64,000 nt of DNA, from assembly GCA_040751985.1 (NCBI GenBank), contig JBFMFU010000096.1, positions 62,001-126,000 of the forward strand, written 5' to 3'. The first letter of the stretch is position 1, and every line of letters begins with the position of its first letter. The notes under the pieces are model-generated. The model saw nothing but the letters and a program-made list of their open reading frames with translations. It was not told the DNA's origin and did no database searches. Below, one piece after another: positions 1-9,030 of this stretch. The DNA is from Desulfoferula sp040751985 (GTDB lineage Bacteria; Desulfobacterota; Desulfarculia; Desulfarculales; Desulfarculaceae). A program made the translations under genes and the position numbers.

Positions 1-1
1 C

Positions 2-553
2 CACGACCACAAGCCGGTGGGCCGGGGCAACGAGGGCCGGCGCTTCATCGGCTTCAACTACCGCATGATGGAGCTGCAGGGGGCCCTGGGCCTGGTGCAG
101 CTGGGCAAGCTGCCGGAGATGGTGGCCACCCAGCGCCGCCACAAGGCGGCCCTCAAGGAGGCGCTGGGGCGCACTCCCGGTGTCAGCTTCCGGGACCTGA
201 TCGACGAGAGCGGCGACTCGGCCACCTTCCTGGCCTGGTTCATGGAGACGCCCGGGCAGGCCAAGAAGTTCGCCCGCCTGCTGGCCGACCACGGCGCGCC
301 GGCCATCTCCTGGGGGGTGAACACCTGGCACGCCTACCACAACTGGGAGCACCTGCAGGCCGGAGCCAGCCTGGCCCGGGGCGGCTGGCCCTTTGCCCGC
401 CCCGAGGGCCGGGCCGCCTACCCGGCCCAGGCCCTGCCCCGCACCAAGGAGCTGCTCTCGCGCTGCCTGAGCTGGCAGATCATGCTGGGCTGGGACGAGG
501 CGCGCCTGGAGCAGATGACCGAGGCTATCAACCGCTCCATCGCGGCGATGTAA
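2..553 (+). CDS. kdnA: DegT/DnrJ/EryC1-type PLP aminotransferase, C-terminal part (KdnA-like, 5' end outside window)
   Basis: The frame is open from the first complete codon at position 2, so only the C-terminal ~183 residues are present. The stretch GFNYRMMELQGALGLVQL is the fold-type I DegT-family signature that follows the catalytic Lys, which lies before the window. The later WHAYHNWEHL and the closing Cys/Ser-rich segment resemble KdnA, the 8-amino-3,8-dideoxy-manno-octulosonate (Kdo8N) transaminase, rather than generic nucleotide-sugar aminotransferases. It ends 3 bases before kdsB, matching the known kdnA-kdnB-kdsB arrangement of Shewanella, in which KdsB activates Kdo8N. The DegT family is certain; the KdnA assignment is inference from context plus remembered motif similarity. 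Confidence 0.7.
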   Translation, partial: HDHKPVGRGNEGRRFIGFNYRMMELQGALGLVQLGKLPEMVATQRRHKAALKEALGRTPGVSFRDLIDESGDSATFLAWFMETPGQAKKFARLLADHGAPAISWGVNTWHAYHNWEHLQAGASLARGGWPFARPEGRAAYPAQALPRTKELLSRCLSWQIMLGWDEARLEQMTEAINRSIAAM

Positions 554-556
554 GCC

Positions 557-1300
557 ATGGCCCTGCACGTGATCATACCGGCCCGCTACGGCTCCAGCCG
601 TTTTCCGGGCAAGCCCCTGGTCAAGATCGCCGGCCGCCCCATGATCCAGCACGTGATGGAGCGAGTGGGCCGGGCATCAGGCGTAGAGACCGTGGCCGTG
701 GCCACCGACGACGAGCGGGTGGCCGCGGCGGTGGAGGCCTTCGGCGGCCGGGCCATCATGACCCCCAGCGAGCTGCGCTCGGGCTCGGACCGGGTGGCCG
801 CCGCCGCCGAGGTGCTGGGCCTGGGGCCCGAGGAGCTGGTGGCCAACGTGCAGGGCGACCAGCCCCTGCTGCCGGCCGAGGTGCTGGAGCAGTGCGCGGC
901 GGCGCTAATGGCCGAGCCCGGCCTGGGCATGAGCACCCCGGTGGTGCCCATCCGCCACCCCGAGGAGGTGGGTGACTCCAACCACGTCAAGGTGGTCATG
1001 GCCGCCAGCGGCAACGCCCTGTACTTCTCGCGCCTGCCGGTGCCTTTCCCCCGCGACGGCGGCGAGGTCACCTATTACAAGCACCTGGGGGTGTACCTGT
1101 TCCGGCGTCCCTTCCTGGCGGCCTTCGCCGCCCTGCCCAGCGGCCGCCTGGAGAACCTGGAGAAGCTGGAGCAGCTCCGGGCCCTGGAGCACGGCCACGC
1201 CGTGCGCTGCGTGGTCACCAGCTTCGACTCGCCCGAGGTGGACCGCCCCGAGGACGCTGCCCGGGTGGCCGCCCTGCTGCGCCAGCAGGGCCAAGGCTGA
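557..1300 (+). CDS. kdsB: 3-deoxy-manno-octulosonate cytidylyltransferase (CMP-Kdo synthetase)
   Basis: A 247-residue cytoplasmic nucleotidyltransferase that couples CTP to Kdo (or Kdo8N) for LPS inner-core synthesis. The N-terminus IIPARYGSSRFPGKPL is the KdsB CTP-binding loop, followed by ATDDERV, NVQGDQPL (metal-binding Asp) and the family motif YYKHLGVY near residue 172; the terminal FDSPEVDRPED is also typical. Length matches the family (about 245-255). It starts 3 bases after the KdnA-like aminotransferase, so the two are co-transcribed and the substrate may be Kdo8N rather than Kdo. Confidence 0.95.
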   Translation: MALHVIIPARYGSSRFPGKPLVKIAGRPMIQHVMERVGRASGVETVAVATDDERVAAAVEAFGGRAIMTPSELRSGSDRVAAAAEVLGLGPEELVANVQGDQPLLPAEVLEQCAAALMAEPGLGMSTPVVPIRHPEEVGDSNHVKVVMAASGNALYFSRLPVPFPRDGGEVTYYKHLGVYLFRRPFLAAFAALPSGRLENLEKLEQLRALEHGHAVRCVVTSFDSPEVDRPEDAARVAALLRQQGQG

Positions 1301-1312
1301 AGGAGCAGGGCT

Positions 1313-2008
1313 ATGCTGCTGACGCCGGGCCGGGCCGCCTTCTTCGGGGCCGGCCCGGTTTGGCCCCTATGGCTGCTGGCTGCCGCGGCCCTGGCCCTGT
1401 TCCTCTGGGGCCTGGCCCGCCGGCGGGACATGGCCACCCCGCCGGGCCAGAGCTGGGCGGCCTACTGGCTGCTGCTGGCCCCCCTGTGGCGGGCCTCGCG
1501 CCTGTGCGGCCTGCTCACCTGCTTGGCCTGGTGGACCCTGTGGGACCTGGCCGGCGGCTGCCTGCTCTGGCTGGCCCACCTGGTCATCCATCCCTTCCTG
1601 CGGGGCCCGGCCTACCTGTTCTTCTCCTGGTACCTGGACTGGGCCGGGGCGGTGTTCACCATCGCCTGCCTGCTGCTCATCATCGGCCGCTACACCATCT
1701 GGTGCCGCCGTGCCCTGGGGGTGCGCAGCGCCTGGCTGCTCTGGCTGGGCCTCATTACCGGCTTCACCGGCTTCGTAGTGGAGGCCGGCCGCCTGGGGGC
1801 CACCCGGCCGGACTGGGCCTGGTTCTCGCCCATGGGCATGCGCCTGGCCGAACGCTGGCTGGGCGGCGGCTCGGACGCGGCCCTGTGGGCCTGGTGGTGG
1901 GTCCACGCCATCCTGGGCCTGACCCTGTTCGCCGGCCTGCCCTGGCTAAAGGTGCGGGCTGGGCAGGAGCGGCCTGAGGCCCTGGGCAGCCACTTGCACA
2001 CGGACTGA
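1313..2008 (+). CDS. NarI/DsrM/TmcC-like multi-spanning membrane protein
   Basis: A 231-residue integral membrane protein with about five or six hydrophobic segments (roughly residues 17-35, 50-90, 100-125, 142-158 and 190-212). The C-terminal half, with GFVVEAGRL, a W..FSPMGM segment and WWVHAILGLTLFAGLPWLK, resembles the membrane cytochrome b subunits of the nitrate reductase gamma/HdrE/DsrM/TmcC group, in which conserved His residues bind heme b. Candidate His residues occur in LVIHPF and WWVHA. No HdrD-like iron-sulfur partner is adjacent; it sits between kdsB and recN, so its electron-transfer partner is unknown. The family assignment is moderate and a heme-free relative is possible. Confidence 0.55.
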   Translation: MLLTPGRAAFFGAGPVWPLWLLAAAALALFLWGLARRRDMATPPGQSWAAYWLLLAPLWRASRLCGLLTCLAWWTLWDLAGGCLLWLAHLVIHPFLRGPAYLFFSWYLDWAGAVFTIACLLLIIGRYTIWCRRALGVRSAWLLWLGLITGFTGFVVEAGRLGATRPDWAWFSPMGMRLAERWLGGGSDAALWAWWWVHAILGLTLFAGLPWLKVRAGQERPEALGSHLHTD

Positions 2009-2028
2009 GGCAATGGCATCCTAGCGCC

Positions 2029-3738
2029 ATGCTCACCTACCTGGCCATCAAGAACTTCGCCCTGATCGAATCCCTGGAGCTGGAGCCAGGGCCGGGACTG
2101 TGCGTGCTCTCGGGCGAGACCGGGGCCGGCAAGTCCATCATCCTGGCCGCGGTGAGCCTGCTCATCGGCCAGCGGGCCGCCTCGGAACAGATCCGCCAGG
2201 GCGCCGAGCAGGCGGTGCTGGAGGCCCAGTTCGCCCTGGAAGAGGGCTGCGACCCCCTGCGCCGCCTGGCCCAGGAGGGCCTGCCCGACAACGCCGGCGA
2301 GCTGGTGGTGCGCCGCCTGGTCAGCCGGGAGGGGCGCAACCGGGTGCAGGTCAACGGCGCCCTGTCCACCCTGGGCCTCTTAGCCGAGCTGGGCCCGGAG
2401 CTGGTCAGCGTGGTGGGCCAGCACGCCTCCCAGGCCCTGCTCAAGCCCGAGGAGCACCTGACTCTGCTGGACGCCTTTGCCGGCCGCGAGGCCTTGGTCG
2501 CCGATCTGGCCGGGGCCGTGAGCCGGGTGCGCGAGCTGGACGCCGAGCTGGCCGGCCTGGAGGCAGAGCTAGAGGCCCGCCGCCAGCGCCGCCAGGAACT
2601 GGAAGACACCGTGGCCCAACTGGAGGCGGCCAACCTGGACCCGGCCGAGGAGGAGGCCCTCAAGGCCGAGCGGCAGCTCTTGGCCAACGCCGAGCAGGTG
2701 GCCGGCCTGGCCGAGGGCGCCCACCAGGGCCTGTACGCGGCCGAGGGATCCATCCTGGAGCAGTTGGGCAAGGTGCGCGGCCTGCTGGAGGACCTGGCCC
2801 GCCTGGACGAGCGGGTGGGTCCGCTCTTGGCCCAGGCCGAGGAGGCCTTTTTCAACCTGGAGGACGCGGCCCGCCAGGTGCGCGACTACGCCGCGGGCCT
2901 GGCCTTCGAGCCCGGCCGCCAGGACTGGGTGGAGGGCCGCCTGGCCGAGATTCGCCGGCTCACCCGCCGCTTCGGCGGCGACGTGCCCGGAGCCCTGGAG
3001 GCCCTGGAACAGGCCCGGCAGGAGTTGGAGGGCCTGGAGACCGGCGGCCAACGCCTGGCCCAGATGCGCGCCCGCCGCCAGGAGGCCCTGGCCGCGGCCC
3101 TGGCCCTGGCCAAAGAAATGAGCGCCGCCCGCCGGGAGGCCGCCCAGCGCCTGGCCCGGACCGCCGAGGCCGAGGTGGCCGATCTGGGCCTGGCCGAGTG
3201 CCGCTTCGAGGTGCGCTTCGAGCCGCCCGCCGGCCAGGCCTTGGACACCCCGGCCGGGCCGCTGTCGGCCCGCGGCCTGGAGCGGGCCGAGTTCTTCATG
3301 GCCCCCAACCCCGGCGAGGGTTTCCGGCCCCTGGCCCGCATCGCCAGCGGCGGGGAGCTGTCGCGCCTCTTGCTGGCCCTGCGCTCTCTGGTGGCCCGCC
3401 GCCACGGAGCCCCCACTTTGATCTTCGACGAGGTGGACGCCGGCATCGGCGGGGCGGTGGGCTCGGCGGTGGGGCGCAAGCTGGCCGGCCTGGCCCAGGA
3501 GGGCCAGGTGCTCTGCATCACCCATCTGCCCCAGATCGCGGCCTGGGCCGATCAGCACCTGGCCGTGGAAAAAAAGACCCTGCAGGGCCGCACCGCCACC
3601 CAGTTGCGGCCCCTGGACGAACAAGGCCGCCTGGCCGAGCTGGCGCGCATGTTGGCCGGAGCCGGGGAGGAGGTCACTGCCCGCCAGCACGCCCGCCAGC
3701 TCCTGGAGGCGGCCCGCCGGGAGAAGAAAAAGATTTAG
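2029..3738 (+). CDS. recN: DNA repair protein RecN
   Basis: A 569-residue SMC-like ATPase involved in double-strand break repair. The N-terminal sequence LTYLAIKNFALIESLELE and Walker A GETGAGKS (residues 29-36) are RecN hallmarks. A long Glu/Arg/Ala-rich coiled coil spans about residues 150-390. The ABC signature IASGGELSRLLLALRSL and Walker B LIFDEVDAGIGG lie near residues 440-475, followed by the switch region CITHLPQIAAWADQH. Length matches the family (~550-570). It converges with the lipoprotein gene on the other strand, with one base between the stops. Confidence 0.96.
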   Translation: MLTYLAIKNFALIESLELEPGPGLCVLSGETGAGKSIILAAVSLLIGQRAASEQIRQGAEQAVLEAQFALEEGCDPLRRLAQEGLPDNAGELVVRRLVSREGRNRVQVNGALSTLGLLAELGPELVSVVGQHASQALLKPEEHLTLLDAFAGREALVADLAGAVSRVRELDAELAGLEAELEARRQRRQELEDTVAQLEAANLDPAEEEALKAERQLLANAEQVAGLAEGAHQGLYAAEGSILEQLGKVRGLLEDLARLDERVGPLLAQAEEAFFNLEDAARQVRDYAAGLAFEPGRQDWVEGRLAEIRRLTRRFGGDVPGALEALEQARQELEGLETGGQRLAQMRARRQEALAAALALAKEMSAARREAAQRLARTAEAEVADLGLAECRFEVRFEPPAGQALDTPAGPLSARGLERAEFFMAPNPGEGFRPLARIASGGELSRLLLALRSLVARRHGAPTLIFDEVDAGIGGAVGSAVGRKLAGLAQEGQVLCITHLPQIAAWADQHLAVEKKTLQGRTATQLRPLDEQGRLAELARMLAGAGEEVTARQHARQLLEAARREKKKI

Positions 3739-3739
3739 C

Positions 3740-4681
3740 TTAGTGGGTGCGCAGGGTCTGGCCCGGCTCGAAGGGGCCGGGCTTTTTCTTGGCGCCGGGC
3801 TCTGGCACCGGCACCGCCCAGGAGCTACGGGCATCCAGCTTTACCAGGCGCAGGCGGCCCACCGCCGCGCCGGGCAGGTAGAGCATGCGGCCGCCGCCCG
3901 AGCGGATGCGCGTGCCCCGGCCGTAGGCCACCAGCTGGTCCCCCACCGACAGGCCGGTGTCGCGTCCCACGGTCACCTGCACCTGGCCGTCCCGCACCGC
4001 CAGCACGAAGCCGGTCCAGGCCTGGGCGGCTACGTTGCGCCCCGCCCATTTCACAGTGGGCGGCACCAGGTCGGCCTGCAACTGATTAACCACCTTGGGC
4101 GGGAAGGGCTGGCCCAGGGTGACGTTGCTGGCCTCTACGTCGTTGAGTTTGAACTTGGCGTCCTGCACGCCTTCGGCCAGCAGCACGCCGGTGGCCACGT
4201 CGATGAGCCGCAGGTTCAGCTCCAGGAGGGCGAAGGGCTGGTTCTCGCGGAAGCCGTAGATGCCGGTCTTGTCGTATTGCAGGGCTAGGTTGGTCAGGGC
4301 CCCGCTGAGCACCGTGTTCAGGCCCAGGGTCTTGGCCGCGGCTACGATGCGCTCTTCGTTGTTCTTGATGGCCGGGTCCACCTTGGCCAGGGCCTCCTGC
4401 AGCAGCTTGAAGTCCACCAGCACGATGCCGCCCTGCTTCTCCAACCGCTGGGCCACGGCCAGGCCAATGGCTCGGGCCCGGGCCTGCAGATGGGGGAAGC
4501 GGCTGACGAAGGGGGCCACCACTACCCGCTTGCGCAGGTTGGTGTCCCGGCTGTCCATGAGGTCGAACCAGGCGTCGCTGACTTTTTGGGGCAGGGAGCA
4601 GCCCACCTGGCCCAGGACCAATACGAGCCCCAGGCACATCAGCAACGCCAGACGCCATCTATTCGTAGGGTTCAACATCAT
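3740..4681 (-). CDS. FlgT/CsgG-like outer-membrane-associated lipoprotein
   Basis: The start chosen is the first of two tandem ATG codons (4681, 4678), preceded by GGAG about 10 bases upstream; an upstream in-frame extension to 4714 looks untranslated. The protein (~313 residues) has a lipoprotein signal: Lys/Arg-poor start, hydrophobic run, and lipobox LGQVGCS. A central domain (VVVAPFVSRFPHLQ, then LGLNTVLSGALTNLAL) resembles the CsgG/FlgT-M fold of periplasmic assembly lipoproteins. The C-terminal part (VTVGRDTGLSVGDQLVAY ... GRLRLVKLDARSSWA) resembles the FlgT C-terminal domain. No flagellar genes are nearby, so the role is unassigned. Confidence 0.6.
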   Translation of the reverse strand: MMLNPTNRWRLALLMCLGLVLVLGQVGCSLPQKVSDAWFDLMDSRDTNLRKRVVVAPFVSRFPHLQARARAIGLAVAQRLEKQGGIVLVDFKLLQEALAKVDPAIKNNEERIVAAAKTLGLNTVLSGALTNLALQYDKTGIYGFRENQPFALLELNLRLIDVATGVLLAEGVQDAKFKLNDVEASNVTLGQPFPPKVVNQLQADLVPPTVKWAGRNVAAQAWTGFVLAVRDGQVQVTVGRDTGLSVGDQLVAYGRGTRIRSGGGRMLYLPGAAVGRLRLVKLDARSSWAVPVPEPGAKKKPGPFEPGQTLRTH

Positions 4682-4773
4682 GCCACCTATCTCCGGGCTG
4701 GAACCACAGGCCACCCTGGCATTATGGCTGGCTGCCGCGGGAATGTAAACAGCGCGCCTGGGATTTGGCCGGC

Positions 4774-5055
4774 TCAGTAACGGATATGGAAGTCTTTGAG
4801 GGCCGGGTCGGGATCCTGCCAGCTAACGGTGACCTCGGTCACCTGGGCCCCGGCCGGCCCCTGGTGGCACCAGGCCAGAGCCTGATCCACCTTGTCCCGC
4901 GGCCCTTGCAGCACCGCCTCCACCCGCCGCAGGGGCAGGTTGCGCACGTATCCGGCCAGGCCCAGGGAGTCGGCCACCCGCTTGGTGGAGGCCCGGAACC
5001 ACACCCCCTGCACCCGGCCCTTGATCAGGGCCACGGCCCGCACCTGCTGCATCAC
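4774..5055 (-). CDS. acyP: Acylphosphatase
   Basis: A 93-residue cytoplasmic enzyme that hydrolyses acyl-phosphate bonds. The active-site loop GRVQGVWFRAST contains the phosphate-binding Arg, and GYVRNLPLRRVEAVLQG contains the catalytic Asn; both are diagnostic. Length is typical (90-95). The start overlaps the ligA stop by 4 bases, indicating translational coupling. The 92 bases downstream show no clear terminator. Confidence 0.93.
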   Translation of the reverse strand: MMQQVRAVALIKGRVQGVWFRASTKRVADSLGLAGYVRNLPLRRVEAVLQGPRDKVDQALAWCHQGPAGAQVTEVTVSWQDPDPALKDFHIRY

Positions 5056-7148
5056 CCGTCTCCTCTGTCGAACAGCGGCCCGGCCGAGCCCGCGGCCGCC
5101 GAGGCCTTTTTGACCCGACGCAGGAACTCCTGCCGGTCTATCATCTCCACCCCCAGCTGCCGGGCCTTGTCCGCCTTAGAGCCGGGGTCCGCGCCCACCA
5201 CCACCAGGCCGGTGGCCTGGCTCACGCTGCCGCTGACCCGTCCGCCCAGGCGGCGCACCATTTCGGCCGCCTCGCTGCGGGCCAGGCCATCCAGGCCGCC
5301 GGTGAAGACCACGCTCAGTCCGGCCCAGGGCCGGTCCCCGGCCGCCCGCGGCACCGGCGCCGGCCGCACCTCGGCGGCCAGGGCGTCGGCCGCGGCCCGG
5401 CTCTGGGGGCGGGCGAAAAACCGCTGCAGGCTGGCGGCCACCTCCGGCCCCACCCCGTCCACCCGCATCAACTCTTCCTGGCCGGCGGCGGCCACGGACT
5501 GGTAGTCGCCGAAGTGCTGGGCCAGGTCCCGGGCCGTGGCCTCGCCCACGTTGGGGATGCCCAGGGCATAAAGGAAGCGGGCCAGGGGCGCGCCGCGGGT
5601 CTTCTCGATGGCCGCCAGCAGATTGTCCGTCGACAGCTCGCCCCAGCCCTCCAGCTCCACCAGCTCGGCGCGGTGTTCTTTGAGCTGGTAGATGGAGGGC
5701 AGGTCGGCCAGCAGGCCCTGCGCCATGAGCTGCACCACGCGCTTTTCGCCCAGGCCGGCGATGTCCATGGCGTCGCGGCTGGCGAAGTGGTGCAGGGCGC
5801 CCTTGATCTGGGCCGGGCAGGCGATGTGGTTGGGGCAGAGGTGGTTGGCGCCCAGCTCCTTGACCAGGCCAGATTTGAGGTGCTTGACCACCTTCTCGGC
5901 CTGCACCACCTCGCTGCCGCAGACCGGGCAGCGGGCCGGCGGCTGTAGCTGCGGCGCCCGAGGCTGGGCCTGCTTGACCACCTCCACCACCTGAGGGATC
6001 ACGTCGCCGGCCCGCTCGATGCGCACCTGGTCGCCCACCCGCACGTCCAGCTCGGCCACCCGGCCGAAGTTGTGCAGGGTGGCCCGGCTCACCGTGACCC
6101 CGCCCACGTCCACGGGCATCATCAGGGCCACCGGGGTCAGCTTGCCGGTGCGGCCCACCTGCACCGCGATGTCCTTGACCGTGGTCACCTCCTGGCGGGG
6201 CGGGAACTTCCAGGCCACGGCCCAGCGCGGGGTGCGGCTGCGCTGGCCCAGCTCCCGGCGCAGGGCGAAGTCCACCACCTTGACCACCAGCCCGTCGATC
6301 TCGAAGGGCAGCTCCTCGCGACGGTCCTGGTAGCCGGCGTGTTGCTGGCGCAGGAACTCCGGCCCCACGCCCCAGTGCTGATGTTTGGGATAAGTGGGGA
6401 AGCCCCAGCGGTGCAGGGCGGCCAGGGCCTGGCGGTCGTCGTCCAGGCCCAGCTCCTCGGGGTTGCAGATCTCGAAGGGGAAGAACTTTAGGGGGCGCGA
6501 GGCGGTGACCGACGGGTCCAACTGGCGCAGGCTGCCGGCGGCGGCGTTGCGCGGGTTGGCGAAGCCCTCCTGGCTCCGCTCCACCAGCTCCCGGTTCAGG
6601 GCCAGGAAGCCCTCGCGGTCCATGTACACCTCGCCGCGCACCACCACCCGTCCCTCGTCCTGGGCCAGGTGGCCGGGGATGTCGGCCACGGTGCGCAGGT
6701 TGGGGGTGATGTCCTCGCCGGTCACGCCGTCGCCGCGGGTGGAGCCCACGGCCAGCAGGCCGTCCTGATAGACCAGCTCGATGCTCAGGCCGTCTATCTT
6801 GGGTTGGGCCAAGAGCTCGGCCCGAGGCGCGCCGGCCTGCTCCAGGCGCTTGAAGAGGTCCGCCACCACCGCGAACTCCACCTTGGACTCCAGGCTGAGC
6901 ATAGGCTGGAAGTGGGTCACCGGCCGGAAGCTGGTCTGGATGGGCGCGCCCACGGTCTGGGTGGGGGAGTCGGGCACAACCAGCTCCGGGAACTGGCGCT
7001 CCAGCTCCTGCAGCTGTTCAAACATGCGATCGTAGACCGCGTCGGCTACCTCGCTGACGCCCTTGCCGTAGTACAGCAGGGACAGCCGCCGCAGCTCGGC
7101 GGACAGCTCGGCGATGCGCTTGGCTGCCTGCTTCTTGCTCGCGCCCAT
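5052..7148 (-). CDS. ligA: NAD+-dependent DNA ligase
   Basis: A 698-residue ligase that seals nicks during replication and repair. Domains in order: Ia domain (YYGKGVSEVADAVYD), adenylation domain with catalytic Lys117 in AQPKIDGLSIEL, OB fold, a four-Cys zinc finger (CPVCGSEV ... CPNHIACPAQ, near residues 408-440), a helix-hairpin-helix region, and a C-terminal BRCT domain (LSVVFTGGLDGLARSEA, about residues 610-685). Length fits the family (~670-700). The BRCT ends in a short Ala-rich tail. Confidence 0.97.
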   Translation of the reverse strand: MGASKKQAAKRIAELSAELRRLSLLYYGKGVSEVADAVYDRMFEQLQELERQFPELVVPDSPTQTVGAPIQTSFRPVTHFQPMLSLESKVEFAVVADLFKRLEQAGAPRAELLAQPKIDGLSIELVYQDGLLAVGSTRGDGVTGEDITPNLRTVADIPGHLAQDEGRVVVRGEVYMDREGFLALNRELVERSQEGFANPRNAAAGSLRQLDPSVTASRPLKFFPFEICNPEELGLDDDRQALAALHRWGFPTYPKHQHWGVGPEFLRQQHAGYQDRREELPFEIDGLVVKVVDFALRRELGQRSRTPRWAVAWKFPPRQEVTTVKDIAVQVGRTGKLTPVALMMPVDVGGVTVSRATLHNFGRVAELDVRVGDQVRIERAGDVIPQVVEVVKQAQPRAPQLQPPARCPVCGSEVVQAEKVVKHLKSGLVKELGANHLCPNHIACPAQIKGALHHFASRDAMDIAGLGEKRVVQLMAQGLLADLPSIYQLKEHRAELVELEGWGELSTDNLLAAIEKTRGAPLARFLYALGIPNVGEATARDLAQHFGDYQSVAAAGQEELMRVDGVGPEVAASLQRFFARPQSRAAADALAAEVRPAPVPRAAGDRPWAGLSVVFTGGLDGLARSEAAEMVRRLGGRVSGSVSQATGLVVVGADPGSKADKARQLGVEMIDRQEFLRRVKKASAAAGSAGPLFDRGDG

Positions 7149-7194
7149 AGCAGATTTAAACCATTTTTCCGGCGCCGCCGCAACAGCGGCCGGG

Positions 7195-9006
7195 CTAGGC
7201 CTGCACCTCGCTGCGGTCCTTGCCGGCCTTCTTGGCCCGGTACAGGGCCTGGTCGGCCCGGCGCAGCAGGGCCCCGGCGCTCTCGCCCTTTTGCCACTGG
7301 GCCAGGCCGATGCTCACGCTGACGTGCACCTCTTGGCCATCCTGGGAATGGAAGGCCAGTTGGTTGAACCCGGTGCGGATACGCTCGGCCACCATCAGGC
7401 CCTGCTCCTGGTCGGTGCCGGGCATGATCACCACGAACTCCTCGCCGCCGTAGCGGCAGGCCGCGTCGCTGCCGCGGCTGCGCTCCTTGACCACCATGGC
7501 CAGGCCGGCCAGCACCCTGTCGCCCTCGGCGTGGCCGTGGGTGTCGTTGAACAGCTTGAAGTCGTCCACGTCCATCAGCAGCATGGTCAGCGGCTCGCCT
7601 TGGGCCACGGCCCGTTCCACCTCGGTCTGCAGGCAGCTGCTCAGGTAGCGCTTGTTGTACAGCCCGGTCAGCTCGTCGCGGATGCTCATCTCGCGGTAAT
7701 GGTCTTCGCGGCGGCGGGCCTCCTGGCGCTGGCGGCGCAGCACCCGCACGCGCTCGGCCAGGGCAAAGGAGAGCAGCAGGGATTCCAGGGCCGAGGCGCC
7801 GGGTAACAGCTCTGTGCCGGCCAGGAACTCGGGGATCAGGCCGAAGCCCTTGGCCGCGAACAAGACCACGGTCACCACCAGCACCGACCAGCCCAAGAGG
7901 AAAAAACGCGGGGCCAAGAGCCCCCGGCGCAGGCCGGCCAGGGCCGTGATCAGGATCATGCTGGGCGCCAGCAGGGCCAGGAGGTGCGAGAACCAGCCCG
8001 CGAAGCGGAACAGCCCCAGCGGCGCGGCCAGCAGGATCAGGCAACTGGCCCCCAACAGGCCCTGCAGGACCTTGTCCAGGCGCGGGGTTATCAGCCAGGA
8101 GCGCAGGAAGGCGCGGGCGAAGATCAACCCGGTGCTGAGCACCATTCCCACGAAGAGCCAGATCAGGGTCTGGTCCAGGCGCGGGGAAAGGTCGAGCATC
8201 AAGTTTAGTTGGGTGTAGGTGGCCAGGGCGAACAGGAGCATGGAGGCCACGTAGAACACGTAATACAGATAGGTGCGGTCCCGCAGGGAGATGAAGAAGA
8301 CCAGGTTGCTCAGGAGCATGGCCAGGAGCACCCCGTAGACCACGCCGAAGAAGTAGCTGTCGCGGCCTATGCGCTGGTGCAGCCCGCGCATGGTCCACAG
8401 GTCCAGGCGCATGGTCAGGGTGTTGGTGCTGGCCAGGCGCAGGTAGATGTACTGGCCGTCTTCATAGGCGGCCGGAATCTGCAGCATGAAGGTGCGGAAG
8501 AACACCTGACGCGCCTGGCTGGGCCGGCTCAGGCCGGTGCGCACCTCGCTGAAAACGGGCAGGCCGCCGGGCTTGGCCGCCGGGGCCACCGGGAAATAGG
8601 CGTCCAGGAGCTGTATCTGGGTGTTGTCCAGCTCGATGAACCAGTCGTGCGGATCGTTGAAGGGCGGGACGGTGACCGGCGGCCGCTGCAGGCGCAGGCG
8701 CAGCCAGACCGCGGCCGTGGTGATGCCCAGCTTCAGGTGGTCCTCCGGGGGCAGGGGCCGGAAGCGCCCGGCATAGGCCGGCGCGGCCACCTGGGCGATG
8801 GTCAGCGCGCGGTTGGCATCGTAAAAAACCTCCAGAAAGGGGGCCATGACGGTTGAGGACGCGGTGGGGGTCAAAATGGGCGCGGGAGCGGCCGGGCCGG
8901 CCAGAGCCCCGGCGGGCCAGGCCGCGGCCAGGAGCAGCAGGCCGGCCGCCAGGATCAGGCGGACCAGCAGGCGCTTACCCAAGCGTGTGTGATAATTAAC
9001 CTCCAC
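7195..9006 (-). CDS. 7TMR-DISM diguanylate cyclase (GGDEF), membrane receptor
   Basis: A 603-residue sensor. The N-terminus has a signal segment (about residues 13-36), followed by an extracytoplasmic 7TMR-DISMED2-like beta domain (to ~205, including WFIELDNTQIQLLD). Seven hydrophobic segments follow (about 215-415), then a short coiled linker and a GGDEF domain. The active-site loop is GGEEF (residues 520-524), so it should make c-di-GMP from two GTP. An RxxD I-site (RGSD) lies five residues before it, implying product inhibition. The start used is GTG; a TTG at codon 9 is an alternative. The ligand is unknown; this family is thought to sense small carbohydrates or related molecules. Confidence 0.88.
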   Translation of the reverse strand: MEVNYHTRLGKRLLVRLILAAGLLLLAAAWPAGALAGPAAPAPILTPTASSTVMAPFLEVFYDANRALTIAQVAAPAYAGRFRPLPPEDHLKLGITTAAVWLRLRLQRPPVTVPPFNDPHDWFIELDNTQIQLLDAYFPVAPAAKPGGLPVFSEVRTGLSRPSQARQVFFRTFMLQIPAAYEDGQYIYLRLASTNTLTMRLDLWTMRGLHQRIGRDSYFFGVVYGVLLAMLLSNLVFFISLRDRTYLYYVFYVASMLLFALATYTQLNLMLDLSPRLDQTLIWLFVGMVLSTGLIFARAFLRSWLITPRLDKVLQGLLGASCLILLAAPLGLFRFAGWFSHLLALLAPSMILITALAGLRRGLLAPRFFLLGWSVLVVTVVLFAAKGFGLIPEFLAGTELLPGASALESLLLSFALAERVRVLRRQRQEARRREDHYREMSIRDELTGLYNKRYLSSCLQTEVERAVAQGEPLTMLLMDVDDFKLFNDTHGHAEGDRVLAGLAMVVKERSRGSDAACRYGGEEFVVIMPGTDQEQGLMVAERIRTGFNQLAFHSQDGQEVHVSVSIGLAQWQKGESAGALLRRADQALYRAKKAGKDRSEVQA

Positions 9007-9030
9007 TTAGCTCATCTTCCCCTCAAATAA

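Noticed and set aside
2100..3743. Long open frame (547 codons) inside recN in another frame
   Set aside because: It is a high-GC shadow frame rich in Gly/Pro/Arg; recN on the same strand has full family motifs.
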